From: UMGS1649 sp964481385
GTDB taxonomy: Bacteria; Bacillota; Clostridia; TANB77; CAG-465
Direction: 5' to 3'
Assembly: GCA_964481385.1 (NCBI GenBank)
Contig: CAYZTN010000011.1
Span: forward strand, 1-27,415
Length of the DNA: 27,415 nt
Below are positions 1-6,938 of the stretch, one piece after another (position 1 is the first letter of the stretch; each line of letters starts with the position of its first letter). A model generated the notes under the pieces. The model worked only from the letters and a program-made list of their open reading frames with translations, had not been told where the DNA came from and did no database searches. The position numbers and the translations under genes were made by a program.

Positions 1-71
1 CACTAACCTTTCTTTGTTTTATCTTATATATTTATTATACTATATTATAATAAATATGTCAATAGTTTTTT
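1..71. repeat. 71-bp direct repeat, copy 1 (promoter-bearing)
   Basis: This stretch is identical to positions 1690-1760. It carries a leftward promoter and the leader up to a ribosome binding site (AAAGG) and GTTAGTG. The first base of the window lies inside the repeat, so it may extend further left. The gene it would drive starts outside the window. Confidence 0.95.
34..62 (-). promoter_or_regulatory. Consensus sigma-70 type promoter, leftward
   Basis: On the minus strand there is TTGACA (57-62), a 17-bp spacer and TATAAT (34-39), a perfect consensus. It lies just downstream of the stop of the gene at 82-471 and should drive a gene beyond the left edge of the window. Confidence 0.85.
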
Positions 72-81
72 TGAAAATTTT

Positions 82-471
82 TCAATTATCTTTTAATTCT
101 TCCTTTAAATTATTTTCTATTGGTTTTACTTCTACTGGTTTATATGTTTCATATTCATTTTTAAATATTTTTGATGTTACATTTTTATTTTCTACTCTAA
201 ACATTTCTTCAAATTCTTCGACCGATATTTCTACTTCATCAATAATATCCCTTGAATTCCATTTACCTTTTCCATATTTAATCAATTTGAATTTGAAATC
301 TTCGTTATATATAATAAGTGTAGAAGCTGAATGCTTACCTATTCCAACTAATTTTGAGGGATGCCAAAAACTATACCCATCGTATTCTGAATTATGGGGG
401 CAATTTATCAAAATTGATTTTTCTGTTTCTACTTGTATTTGATTTGAATTTATATTTATATTTTTCCACAT
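82..471 (-). CDS. Hypothetical protein, 129 aa
   Basis: The family is not recognised. The ORF is open to 510, but I chose the ATG at 471 (MWKNININ...) because AAGGGGG lies 9 nt upstream and the previous gene stops at 476. The product is hydrophilic and fairly acidic, with a central segment of mixed aromatic and charged residues (PHNSEYDGYSFWHPSKLVG). It has no membrane segment and no Cys motif. It is the last complete gene of a leftward cluster of small unknown genes that starts at the promoter at 1723-1751. This is accessory phage DNA, function unknown. Confidence 0.75.
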   Translation of the reverse strand: MWKNININSNQIQVETEKSILINCPHNSEYDGYSFWHPSKLVGIGKHSASTLIIYNEDFKFKLIKYGKGKWNSRDIIDEVEISVEEFEEMFRVENKNVTSKIFKNEYETYKPVEVKPIENNLKEELKDN

Positions 472-475
472 TATA

Positions 476-862
476 TTATACCCCCTTATATAAATTTTGC
501 TGATATTCAAATTCCTTCATAGCCTTTTGTGCAACTTTTTTATTATTAGTTCTGATTAAAATAAAATTTTGAAATACACTATATTTTGGTAATATATGAA
601 TTCCTAAATGTCCAATAAATTCACCATTTTCAGTATAATATGACGGAAATTGCCCTCCTTCCACATACTTACAATACTCAATTCGCTCGAATGGCTCAGC
701 AATTCCATCTATTTCTTGTAAACCTGTTTCATATATTTTTAAGCCCTCTGCAATTAAATTTACAAATTCCTCATTAGAAACTTCTTTATAATAACTATTT
801 GTTTCAATGAATACATCTCCATTATCTGCAATATAAATTTTTTTAATAATTAAATTTTCCAT
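476..862 (-). CDS. Hypothetical protein, 128 aa
   Basis: The family is not recognised. The preferred start is the ATG at 862 (MENLIIKK...), preceded by GGTGATTTTT. An upstream in-frame GTG at 874 is less likely. The protein is acidic in its first half and ends in a basic stretch (RTNNKKVAQKAMKEFEYQQ). There are no transmembrane segments and no recognisable active-site motif. The gene lies between the small membrane ORF at 899-1042 and the next unknown gene, with only a few bases between stop and start, so it is probably co-transcribed with them. Confidence 0.75.
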   Translation of the reverse strand: MENLIIKKIYIADNGDVFIETNSYYKEVSNEEFVNLIAEGLKIYETGLQEIDGIAEPFERIEYCKYVEGGQFPSYYTENGEFIGHLGIHILPKYSVFQNFILIRTNNKKVAQKAMKEFEYQQNLYKGV

Positions 863-898
863 AAAAATCACCAATTACCTTTCTAATTATATTTTGTG

Positions 899-1042
899 TT
901 ATACATCTAATAATAATTTAATAAATTTATATAAATTAAATTTAAAAATTCTATAGCTTATAAGTTGGATTAAACACATTAATACAAAACTCAATATAAA
1001 CCACATTGATACATATCCAATTAAAAATATAAATTCTAACAT
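899..1042 (-). CDS. Small membrane protein, 47 aa
   Basis: A short ORF fills an otherwise empty gap. The ATG at 1042 is preceded by a strong AAGGGGGGG ribosome binding site, and the ORF ends at TAA (899). The N-terminal 30 residues are almost entirely hydrophobic (MLEFIFLIGYVSMWFIL...) and are followed by a basic tail rich in Lys and Phe, as in a single-pass membrane protein with a cytoplasmic basic end. No family is recognised. Support comes from the ribosome binding site and the fit between neighbours. Confidence 0.6.
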   Translation of the reverse strand: MLEFIFLIGYVSMWFILSFVLMCLIQLISYRIFKFNLYKFIKLLLDV

Positions 1043-1061
1043 TTTTAGTCCCCCCCTTCTC

Positions 1062-1445
1062 CTAATTTTCAAGCTTAACCATCAAATTTAATTTTTCTTG
1101 TTCTTGTGCAAGATTTTTCGCATCAATATAAGTTTTTAGAATGTCACTTTCGTTAAAATAAAATCCTTCAAAATTGTTTGGATATGTTTTGATTTTTTCA
1201 AAATCTTGCGCGTTTAATTCAACTAAATATCCAATTTCGGCGTCACATTGATTTTGACCAAATTTAATTTTTGCTACTTTCCAACAAGGCAACCAAATAC
1301 AACTATTATTTGATAATATAAACATATAAGCATTATATTTAAAACTATATATTATATTACCTGTTCTAATTTGTACCTTATCTTCATACACCTGTTGATA
1401 TATTGAATAATTATTGCTTATTTTTTGCTTGGTTATTACTATCAT
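1062..1445 (-). CDS. Hypothetical protein, 127 aa
   Basis: The family is not recognised. The likely start is the ATG at 1445 (MIVITKQK...). The ORF is open to a GTG at 1454, but the leader GAAAGGTTAGTG resembles the one in the 71-bp repeat, where the ATG also follows about 12 nt after AGG. The product is a soluble mixed-charge protein with a hydrophobic aromatic centre (YAYMFILS-type residues) and a basic C-terminus. It is probably co-transcribed with the small genes on both sides. Confidence 0.75.
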   Translation of the reverse strand: MIVITKQKISNNYSIYQQVYEDKVQIRTGNIIYSFKYNAYMFILSNNSCIWLPCWKVAKIKFGQNQCDAEIGYLVELNAQDFEKIKTYPNNFEGFYFNESDILKTYIDAKNLAQEQEKLNLMVKLEN

Positions 1446-1503
1446 ATCTACCACTAACCTTTCTAATTTTAAATAATATATTTACTTTACTATAAATAAT
1501 ATT

Positions 1504-1683
1504 TTACAAATTCCGCCCCCAAGAATATTCTGTGATATAACCTATATTGTTGCAATATCTTAAAGTTTCTGTATGTATGTTATTTAATTTGTCTACCCAC
1601 TCTACAATTGCTTTTGTTTTTAACTGTTTTTTAACATTAACTTTTATATCTCCACTTGGAGTTCTTAATATTCCTTGTTTCAT
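1504..1683 (-). CDS. Small hypothetical protein ending at an in-frame CGG (59 aa)
   Basis: First gene after the promoter at 1723-1751. The ATG at 1683 (MKQGILRT...) is preferred over the GTG at 1692. The zero frame ends Trp-Gly-Arg-Asn-Leu-stop, and the Arg codon is CGG (1513-1515) in the context GGG CGG AAT TTG TAA. This is the only in-frame CGG outside the three frameshift sites described here. If ribosomes skip the C as proposed there, the protein would instead continue Trp-Gly-Gly-Ile-Cys-Lys and stop at 1482 (about 66 aa). The function is unknown; the protein is basic and looks like a small beta-rich domain. Confidence 0.65.
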   Translation of the reverse strand: MKQGILRTPSGDIKVNVKKQLKTKAIVEWVDKLNNIHTETLRYCNNIGYITEYSWGRNL

Positions 1684-1689
1684 ATTTAT

Positions 1690-1760
1690 CACTAACCTTT
1701 CTTTGTTTTATCTTATATATTTATTATACTATATTATAATAAATATGTCAATAGTTTTTT
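1690..1760. repeat. 71-bp direct repeat, copy 2 (promoter-bearing)
   Basis: Identical to positions 1-71. Identity stops at 1761, while the other end may extend further in the first copy, which touches the window edge. The repeat spans the promoter, transcript leader and ribosome binding site of the following gene, so two separate transcription units start with the same regulatory sequence. Confidence 0.95.
1723..1751 (-). promoter_or_regulatory. Consensus sigma-70 type promoter, leftward
   Basis: Minus strand: TTGACA (1746-1751), 17-bp spacer, TATAAT (1723-1728). It sits just after the terminator of the recA-like gene and should start the transcript for the small genes from 1683 down to 82. 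Confidence 0.85.
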
Positions 1761-1786
1761 ATAAATTTTTGCAAATATTTTAAAAT

Positions 1787-1813
1787 AAGCTAGAAGTGTT
1801 ATTCTTCTAGCTT
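1787..1813 (-). terminator. Intrinsic terminator after the recA-like gene
   Basis: A perfect 10-bp inverted repeat (1787-1796 with 1804-1813, AAGCTAGAAG/CTTCTAGCTT) with a 7-nt loop overlaps the last codons of the RecA-like gene. In the leftward transcript it is followed by a U-rich stretch (TATTTT). It marks the end of the long replication transcript, just upstream of a new promoter. Confidence 0.75.
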
Positions 1814-2965
1814 TTTCTTAACCTGGTCAAATATTAAATTAAATATATCTTCATTTTCTTTTAAAAATTCTATCAATGATGGTTTTCCTTGAAATTTTAA
1901 ATCTTCTTTTTCAAATATAGGATTATTTTCTTCATCTGTACCTACATAAACTTCATTTTGCATTATTTCACCAGTTTCTGTATCTATAATACTATACCAA
2001 GCTCCAGCTTTTTGAATTATATCGTAGTAACAAGCCAATTCAACTGTATCAGATAAAATGTCTATTCCATTTGTATAGTTTAATGTAAAGTATCCATTTC
2101 TCCTATCTGGTTTGCACACTTTTGTTTTCGCAATTGCTACTTCAATTAAATTACCTGCAGGGCTTGTTGAACTTCTTTTAATGCTATTATTGTTTGAATC
2201 TATGTAATCTCCTTTTCTAAACATTAGTCTAAGGGAGCAATTATGTTTCCATCCTTTACCTCCAGTTGTTATCTGTTGTCCATATCCACTCATATCTTCT
2301 CTCATTTGATTTATCCCAATCAACGTACAATTATATTTTGTGCATAATAATTCTGCTTTTTTGCTAAATAAGGTTAATGCGGAAGCAATACCTCCATAAG
2401 TTTTTTCTTCCATTGTTTTTTCAAATGCTTGTGCTGATAACATAACACCTAAACTATCTATGACAAGTAACCCTACTTCATCTGTATCCATCATTTGTAA
2501 TAGCATTTCAAATATTTGTTCTGCTGTTTGACTCATAGGTTTTAATAATATCATTTCATCTGTATTAACTCCTAATTTTCTTGCCCACTCGTCATCCAAT
2601 GTATTTTCACAATCACAATATACTACTTTTTGTACTCCTCTATCTTCTAAATATTTTAATCGAGTAGTTTGCTCTTTACTGGGTTTTTGTAATTCTGATA
2701 ATTCAATTAATTCATCTTCATATTCTTTAAAAAATAATCTTTGAGCATTAGCTACAATATCTAATGCTGTGGTTGTTTTTCCTCCATTTTCTTCCCCTGC
2801 AAATTCTATTATTCTGCCTCTTGGAATTCCTCCATATGTCATATAGTTTACAAGTGGGCTTGAAAATGGTATTTTTTCAAAATGTTTTATTGGTATTCCT
2901 CTACTTGCAATATCTTCTTTAAAATTTTTGTTTATTTCCTTTATAAGAATATCAAGTTTTGACAT
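1799..2965 (-). CDS. recA: RecA/UvsX-like recombinase (388 aa)
   Basis: ATP-dependent strand-exchange protein that would coat ssDNA and pair it with homologous duplex. The Walker A motif is clear at about residues 57-65 (GEENGGKTT). A Walker B-like strand (GLLVIDSLG) and a RecA-type L2 region (GINQMRED followed by ITTGGKG) follow in the expected order. The length is slightly above bacterial RecA. The C-terminal part (YVGTDEENNP...) is acidic, as in RecA tails. The ATG at 2965 has a good AGGAGG site. It is the last gene of the replication/recombination block and closes with a terminator. The phage also encodes SSB, an ERF annealing protein and two Holliday-type nucleases, so it carries its own recombination machinery. 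The exact subfamily (RecA or UvsX) is not settled. Confidence 0.92.
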   Translation of the reverse strand: MSKLDILIKEINKNFKEDIASRGIPIKHFEKIPFSSPLVNYMTYGGIPRGRIIEFAGEENGGKTTTALDIVANAQRLFFKEYEDELIELSELQKPSKEQTTRLKYLEDRGVQKVVYCDCENTLDDEWARKLGVNTDEMILLKPMSQTAEQIFEMLLQMMDTDEVGLLVIDSLGVMLSAQAFEKTMEEKTYGGIASALTLFSKKAELLCTKYNCTLIGINQMREDMSGYGQQITTGGKGWKHNCSLRLMFRKGDYIDSNNNSIKRSSTSPAGNLIEVAIAKTKVCKPDRRNGYFTLNYTNGIDILSDTVELACYYDIIQKAGAWYSIIDTETGEIMQNEVYVGTDEENNPIFEKEDLKFQGKPSLIEFLKENEDIFNLIFDQVKKKLEE

Positions 2966-2975
2966 ATAAAACCTC

Positions 2976-3530
2976 CTATATTTTATTTCTAAATCTTCCT
3001 TCGTCCATATTTGCTAATTCGCTCTCTGTCATTCTTCGACTGATAACTTTTTTGCAGCTATTTAACAATTCATATGCTGCTTCAAGTTTAGATTTCACTA
3101 TTTTATACGCTCTATTATATATAATATGAGTAAGATATTCTGTTTGGCTTGCTATTTCACTTTTTGCTGTTTTATCCGCAATAGTCCCATTGACTTGATT
3201 ATAAATGTTATTATATTTTTCCATTTTTTTAGCTTTCGCAATATCTTCATTAATACCTAAATTCTCTTGAGCTTCTCCTGCGAAATATAATAAAATAGGA
3301 AGTTGAATAACAAAATCATCCAGTTCTTGAGCAGTAACTGGGTGTTCTTGGTCTTGTATAGCTTTGTTTATATATTTAACATAATCATCTAAATTCTTGC
3401 AATAATCGGCAACTAATTGATTAACAATTTCATTGATTGTATCACTATTTTTTGACACAATTTCTTGCATTTCTTTTATTACTCCAGTATCAATATCACT
3501 TGTTAAAGCATATAAATTATCTTTACTCAT
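2976..3530 (-). CDS. Hypothetical protein, 184 aa
   Basis: The family is not recognised. The protein is highly helical and charged (MSKDNLYALTSDIDTG...), probably with coiled-coil segments in the middle, and has a short basic end (RRMTESELANMDEGRFRNKI). The ATG at 3530 follows GGAGGAATTAA and overlaps the stop of the methylase-like gene by 8 nt; the recA-like gene starts 10 nt after its stop. Its position directly before recA, in the same transcript, suggests a recombination accessory role, but that is inference from context only. Confidence 0.8.
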   Translation of the reverse strand: MSKDNLYALTSDIDTGVIKEMQEIVSKNSDTINEIVNQLVADYCKNLDDYVKYINKAIQDQEHPVTAQELDDFVIQLPILLYFAGEAQENLGINEDIAKAKKMEKYNNIYNQVNGTIADKTAKSEIASQTEYLTHIIYNRAYKIVKSKLEAAYELLNSCKKVISRRMTESELANMDEGRFRNKI

Positions 3531-3960
3531 TTAATTCCTCCAATTCTTTAGAACTCATAATATACTCTCTTATAAACCTATTTGCAAATATAGGGGCAAT
3601 TAAACTTCTTTCTACTTTTGAATTAACGGAATTTATAGTTTTAACATCAACATTTCTTAAATTTTCTCCGAATATAAAATTATATGTAGGTTCACAATTA
3701 ATAAACCAAAATTGAGTAGGTTTCTTATAATAATCTCCGTAGGTACTTCTATCTCGTATAACAACTTTTGATTTAATTGCCCAATATCTCACCAAATAAT
3801 GCTGTGTACTGTATGGATTTTCAATTATTAAAGGTATTTTTTTTCTTATACAAATTATCACTAATTTTGTTATCAACTCATACAATTTTGATAGTTCTTT
3901 ATGTAATTTCAAATCATACTCCAATCGGTGTTCATCATCCCAATTTTTAGTTCCGCCCAT
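3523..3960 (-). CDS. C5-methylase-like protein, C-terminal part (+1 frame)
   Basis: Second half of a phage protein related to C5-cytosine methylases. It holds the segment ENPYSTQHYL and, later, the GDYYKKPTQFWF block that in this family follows the ENP motif. It has no convincing start of its own: the ATG at 3960 lies within the upstream ORF with no ribosome binding site. If the ribosome skips one base (the C at 3955) within GGG CGG AAC, the reading continues ...Arg-Asn-Gly-Gly-Thr-Lys-Asn-Trp and joins residue 91 of the upstream ORF to 143 residues here, giving about 234 aa, a normal length for the family. I therefore read the two ORFs as one gene needing a +1 frameshift. A broken gene is the alternative. 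Confidence 0.8.
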   Translation of the reverse strand: MGGTKNWDDEHRLEYDLKLHKELSKLYELITKLVIICIRKKIPLIIENPYSTQHYLVRYWAIKSKVVIRDRSTYGDYYKKPTQFWFINCEPTYNFIFGENLRNVDVKTINSVNSKVERSLIAPIFANRFIREYIMSSKELEELNE

Positions 3961-4228
3961 TTCGTCCTTTAAACCCCATAATTATTTGGTCTTCAAATCT
4001 AGTACAAGGAAAGAAAGCTATAATACTATCTCTGTTTGGGTCATATTTATCAAATATACTACGTTCGTCATTATACGCTCTTTGTATCTCATTAAATATA
4101 TCTATAATATAATCAGTTTGATTAAAATCATTTAAAATATCATAATCATAAGCTTTATAACCTAATTTTTTAAATTCATTTTTAAATGTTCCACTTTGTT
4201 CAAAGAAACAATGAAAGGTTCTACTCAT
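3947..4228 (-). CDS. C5-methylase-like protein, N-terminal part (zero frame)
   Basis: First half of the split C5-methylase-like gene. The beginning (TFHCFFEQSGTFKNEFKKLG) resembles the AdoMet-binding motif I of cytosine-C5 methylases, and FFPCTRFE carries the Pro-Cys pair at the place of the catalytic motif IV. In the zero frame it ends at ...GRN-Gly-Arg-Asn-stop, directly after an in-frame CGG (3953-3955). The ENP segment and the rest of the domain are in the +1 frame. The ATG at 4228 overlaps the stop of the RecU-like gene (4221). Whether the protein methylates DNA is not certain; phage members of this family are often annotated only as methylase-like. Confidence 0.82.
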   Translation of the reverse strand: MSRTFHCFFEQSGTFKNEFKKLGYKAYDYDILNDFNQTDYIIDIFNEIQRAYNDERSIFDKYDPNRDSIIAFFPCTRFEDQIIMGFKGRNGRN

Positions 4229-4688
4229 ATCTCAAACTCCTTAAAAAATCTTCCATATCATATTCGAAGAATATTCTTTTTTTAATACTTTTTAATTTAT
4301 AATCGTATCCATCATCACCAACATTAAACGATTTATATCCATTCTCTTTTAAATCTTGTAAATATTTTATATCTAACCATAATGTTACATCATTGTCTAT
4401 AAACCAGACTAGTATTCCAGCATTAACACCTGGTACATAACTTTTTTGAAGTAATTTGTCCCACTGGTTTTGTCTTATATGGGATTTAAAATTTAATGTA
4501 TTCCCATGGACAGATTTACATTCTATATAATTTTGAGTTCCATGGTCAAAAACTATAAAATCACAAGGATTATTCTGATTTTTATACCCTGTTGTTACAT
4601 CATATAATCTATCAATACTAATTTCAGGTACTTTTTTTAATTGTTCCTGAATTAGATTTTCAAATTGCTTACCTCTATTTATTGACAT
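4221..4688 (-). CDS. RecU-like Holliday junction resolvase / PD-(D/E)XK nuclease
   Basis: A 155-aa nuclease of the PD-(D/E)XK fold, related to RecU-type Holliday junction resolvases. The catalytic signature is visible as Asp43 (PCDFIVFD) and Glu56-x-Lys58 (YIECKS), preceded by the helix RGKQFENLIQ near the N-terminus, as in RecU. The length is close to RecU core domains. It would resolve branched recombination or replication intermediates in the cytoplasm. The gene overlaps both neighbours by a few bases. RusA (20244-20603) gives the phage a second, unrelated resolvase. An alternative is a general restriction-type phage nuclease. Confidence 0.8.
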   Translation of the reverse strand: MSINRGKQFENLIQEQLKKVPEISIDRLYDVTTGYKNQNNPCDFIVFDHGTQNYIECKSVHGNTLNFKSHIRQNQWDKLLQKSYVPGVNAGILVWFIDNDVTLWLDIKYLQDLKENGYKSFNVGDDGYDYKLKSIKKRIFFEYDMEDFLRSLRYE

Positions 4689-4848
4689 TATTTAATTCCT
4701 CCAATTGTTTAGCACACTCATAACAATATAAATGTTTATAATTGTCTTGTTCAATTCTGTATAGAAAACTAGTCCAAGTTAATGAATATTTGCCTTGTTG
4801 TTTACATTGATAACATTCACTTTGTCCATTGTCTATTGCGTTAATCAT
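4675..4848 (-). CDS. Small zinc-binding protein (57 aa)
   Basis: The four cysteines are arranged as CYQC ... CYEC (pairs about 28 residues apart), typical of a small zinc finger or treble-clef domain. The start is the ATG at 4848 (MINAIDNG...), with GGGGG placed 8 nt upstream; an in-frame GTG at 4863 overlaps the end of the Cas4-like gene and is less likely. It overlaps the start of the RecU-like gene by 14 nt. The partner and function are unknown; position in the nuclease cluster suggests nucleic acid binding. Confidence 0.75.
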   Translation of the reverse strand: MINAIDNGQSECYQCKQQGKYSLTWTSFLYRIEQDNYKHLYCYECAKQLEELNNVNK

Positions 4849-4852
4849 ATTA

Positions 4853-5641
4853 TCAACCCCCACTTTCGCATCTGCTTTTATATTTACAATAGCTACAAGC
4901 TTTCTTATTGATTATTTCTGGCTTAGGTGGAACTTTTATTTTCGATGCGTATTCATTACAATATTCAACCTTTCCAACTAATTCTTCTTTCATTTCAGGC
5001 GTTATATTTATAATGAATGCTTTTTTATCTAAGGTATTTCTATTCTCGTACACGAATAACACATTGTCTATTCCAAAGTTTAATGAATATGCAGTTGCTT
5101 GATTTTTATGATTTTCATCAACTTCTGTTCTTTTATAAAATTTATCTGCTGTTTCTGTTTTAAATTCAAATATAAAATATTTTGATTTATATTTTATTAT
5201 TCCATCACACATAAAACTCATATTGTATTTTTTATTATATAACTTTGTTTCCATTCCACTTTGTCCAACAATTTCTAAGTCTTGTATATTTCTTTGTTTA
5301 ACAAAATCAGTAACATTTATGTATTCACAATCTGTATTTATAGTTTCTTTCATTTTTTCAATTGCTTGTTGTATTCTAATATGTCTATCTGTACCACTCT
5401 CACAAATACCTTCTAATTGATAAGTTGTTCCACTATCTTCAGGCTCAACCCCTAATAATTGATATACTATTTGTCTTTCGCAATTCATTGAAGATGGTTT
5501 TATCGTTTGACTGGGTTTATACGAAGTATTAGATTTTTCAATACTTGCAATCAAATCATTCAAAAATTGCTTTTCAATTGGTAATGTTTCATTTGCAGTA
5601 TCTATAAGTCTCATTATATTTTTTAATGAACTTCTTGCCAT
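4853..5641 (-). CDS. Cas4-like / RecB-family exonuclease with Fe-S cysteines (262 aa)
   Basis: PD-(D/E)XK exonuclease of the Cas4/AddB-like group. Visible elements in order: a single Cys near residue 54 (SMNCERQ), His near 87, Asp146 (FMCDG), Glu159-x-Lys161 (FEFKT), then a C-terminal cluster CSYCKYKSRC. One N-terminal plus three C-terminal cysteines is the pattern of a 4Fe-4S cluster that staples the domain. Such proteins resect DNA ends, here probably to feed the RecA or ERF recombination systems. There is no CRISPR array or other cas gene in the window. Start: ATG at 5641, 8 nt after AGGAG; two earlier in-frame starts (5650, 5647) overlap the ribosome binding site. Confidence 0.85.
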   Translation of the reverse strand: MARSSLKNIMRLIDTANETLPIEKQFLNDLIASIEKSNTSYKPSQTIKPSSMNCERQIVYQLLGVEPEDSGTTYQLEGICESGTDRHIRIQQAIEKMKETINTDCEYINVTDFVKQRNIQDLEIVGQSGMETKLYNKKYNMSFMCDGIIKYKSKYFIFEFKTETADKFYKRTEVDENHKNQATAYSLNFGIDNVLFVYENRNTLDKKAFIINITPEMKEELVGKVEYCNEYASKIKVPPKPEIINKKACSYCKYKSRCESGG

Positions 5642-5666
5642 ATACATCACTCCTATATTAAATAAA

Positions 5667-5852
5667 CTAACACTCTATACGTAACCACAATCACACTACC
5701 CTTTACGATGTGTATCTTCATAATCTAGAATCACTTATACATACACGAATTTCTTTCCATTCAACATTATTATTCCGGATTTAGTTGAATTGCGAAGTTG
5801 TAAGGTTCAAGTCTATTGAACGAAGTAATTGCGGTTATGCATAGAGTGTTAG
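5667..5852 (-). other. 186-nt structured noncoding element (long stem enclosing three hairpins)
   Basis: The gap between the clamp and nuclease genes has no ORF. Its ends, 5667-5694 and 5825-5852, are 28-nt inverted repeats differing at four places. In the leftward transcript three of these are G-U wobble pairs and only one is a mismatch. In the opposite strand it would be three mismatches and one wobble, which points to an RNA made in the direction of the operon. Inside are three hairpins: 5805-5821 (6 bp), 5759-5765 with 5784-5790 (7 bp) and 5710-5715 with 5741-5746 (6 bp). I do not recognise a riboswitch or known RNA class. It ends 14 nt before the ribosome binding site of the Cas4-like gene. 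Confidence 0.6.
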
Positions 5853-5865
5853 CTTTAACTTATTT

Positions 5866-6936
5866 CTATGAATTCTTTTGCATTAAAGATAAAATCATTA
5901 TTGTATTTCCATCAACAATTTTTATTGATGTAGGTTGACCATAATAAATATTTACCAATTCCGTACTTACTGATTGTGCTTGTGATTTTAACATTTCTAT
6001 ACTTGCTAAGCATTGGAATTCTACAATATCCGAATTATTACACCCAACTAGTTCTGTTGCATTTGATTTTTGACTTTGAATTTCCAATCCATCTTTAGTA
6101 AAGTTTAAATATACTCCATTTTTATCATAATCTGTAACAAATAATGCCATTCTATCTAGTACATTTAATAATTCAGTTTTATTAACTTGAATGTTATTAT
6201 CATAACTTGTTTTTGATAAATTCTCAACTGGAACTACTGGATATATATCTTTTCCTTCTAATTCTTTACCATAAATTTTAATATTTTCAGTTGCAAATAA
6301 TAATTTATTATCTACTTTTACCATTTCAACTTCTTCATTATTTAATAATTGTAACAATTCTGCCATTTCGCTTGAAATTAAAATCGGTTCAGTTGTAACA
6401 TTGCTATCTATAAAACATATCATTTCTCTATTTGTTGATATAAGGTTATCCCCTATATAATATCCAGTTAAGCAAGGAACTTCCATTGTTTTAGCTACTG
6501 CAACTTTTAAAGTTGACAATAATTCTTTTAATTGTAATCCTGATATTTTTTGACTAATATGTTCTTCTCCAATTTCAAATGTCGGGAATTCGATTATATC
6601 TCCATTTGCATTTATTGGTATTTCTAATTTATATTTTCCATTTCCAGATACTTCTAAATATTTATCCTGTATTTCAATATTTATGTATTCACTAGTTGTT
6701 TTTCCTACTAATTTTGCAAATATATCTGCATCAACTATTGAATAAAAATCTTCGTAATTTCCATCTAATGCTTGAGTAATATACAAATGGTTACTTCCAT
6801 CCGTTGTTTTTAATGTTATTTTATTATCTTTTAATTCTATTGCTAATAAACTTGTTATTGGTATCAATTTATTTAATGACGCTCCTTTTATAGCTTTTGA
6901 TACCATTTCTTGTAATATACTTGTTTTAATTTTCAT
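5866..6936 (-). CDS. dnaN: DNA polymerase sliding clamp, DnaN-like (356 aa)
   Basis: Beta-clamp homologue that would form a ring on DNA and hold the polymerase. The N-terminus (KTSILQEMVSKAIKGAS followed by LLAIELKDNKITLKTTDG) and the repeated three-domain pattern match bacterial DnaN. The length is typical. The C-terminus (IVDGNTIMILSLMQ) corresponds to the DnaN end that usually finishes with an MPM(R/K)-type motif, here diverged. The ATG at 6936 follows AAGGAGGATT. A phage with its own clamp and PolA-type polymerase is likely to assemble a replisome partly independent of the host. It is followed by the structured noncoding element. Confidence 0.9.
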   Translation of the reverse strand: MKIKTSILQEMVSKAIKGASLNKLIPITSLLAIELKDNKITLKTTDGSNHLYITQALDGNYEDFYSIVDADIFAKLVGKTTSEYINIEIQDKYLEVSGNGKYKLEIPINANGDIIEFPTFEIGEEHISQKISGLQLKELLSTLKVAVAKTMEVPCLTGYYIGDNLISTNREMICFIDSNVTTEPILISSEMAELLQLLNNEEVEMVKVDNKLLFATENIKIYGKELEGKDIYPVVPVENLSKTSYDNNIQVNKTELLNVLDRMALFVTDYDKNGVYLNFTKDGLEIQSQKSNATELVGCNNSDIVEFQCLASIEMLKSQAQSVSTELVNIYYGQPTSIKIVDGNTIMILSLMQKNS

Positions 6937-6938
6937 TT

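Noticed and set aside
4853..5641. Cas4-like gene as a sign of a CRISPR system
   Set aside because: There is no repeat-spacer array and no other cas gene in the window. Stand-alone Cas4-like exonucleases are common in phages.
5795..5825. T-loop-like GGTTCAAGTC as part of a tRNA gene
   Set aside because: No 5-bp T-stem and no acceptor or anticodon arm fit around it. The sequence is better explained as the GTTCAA/TTGAAC hairpin of the 186-nt element.
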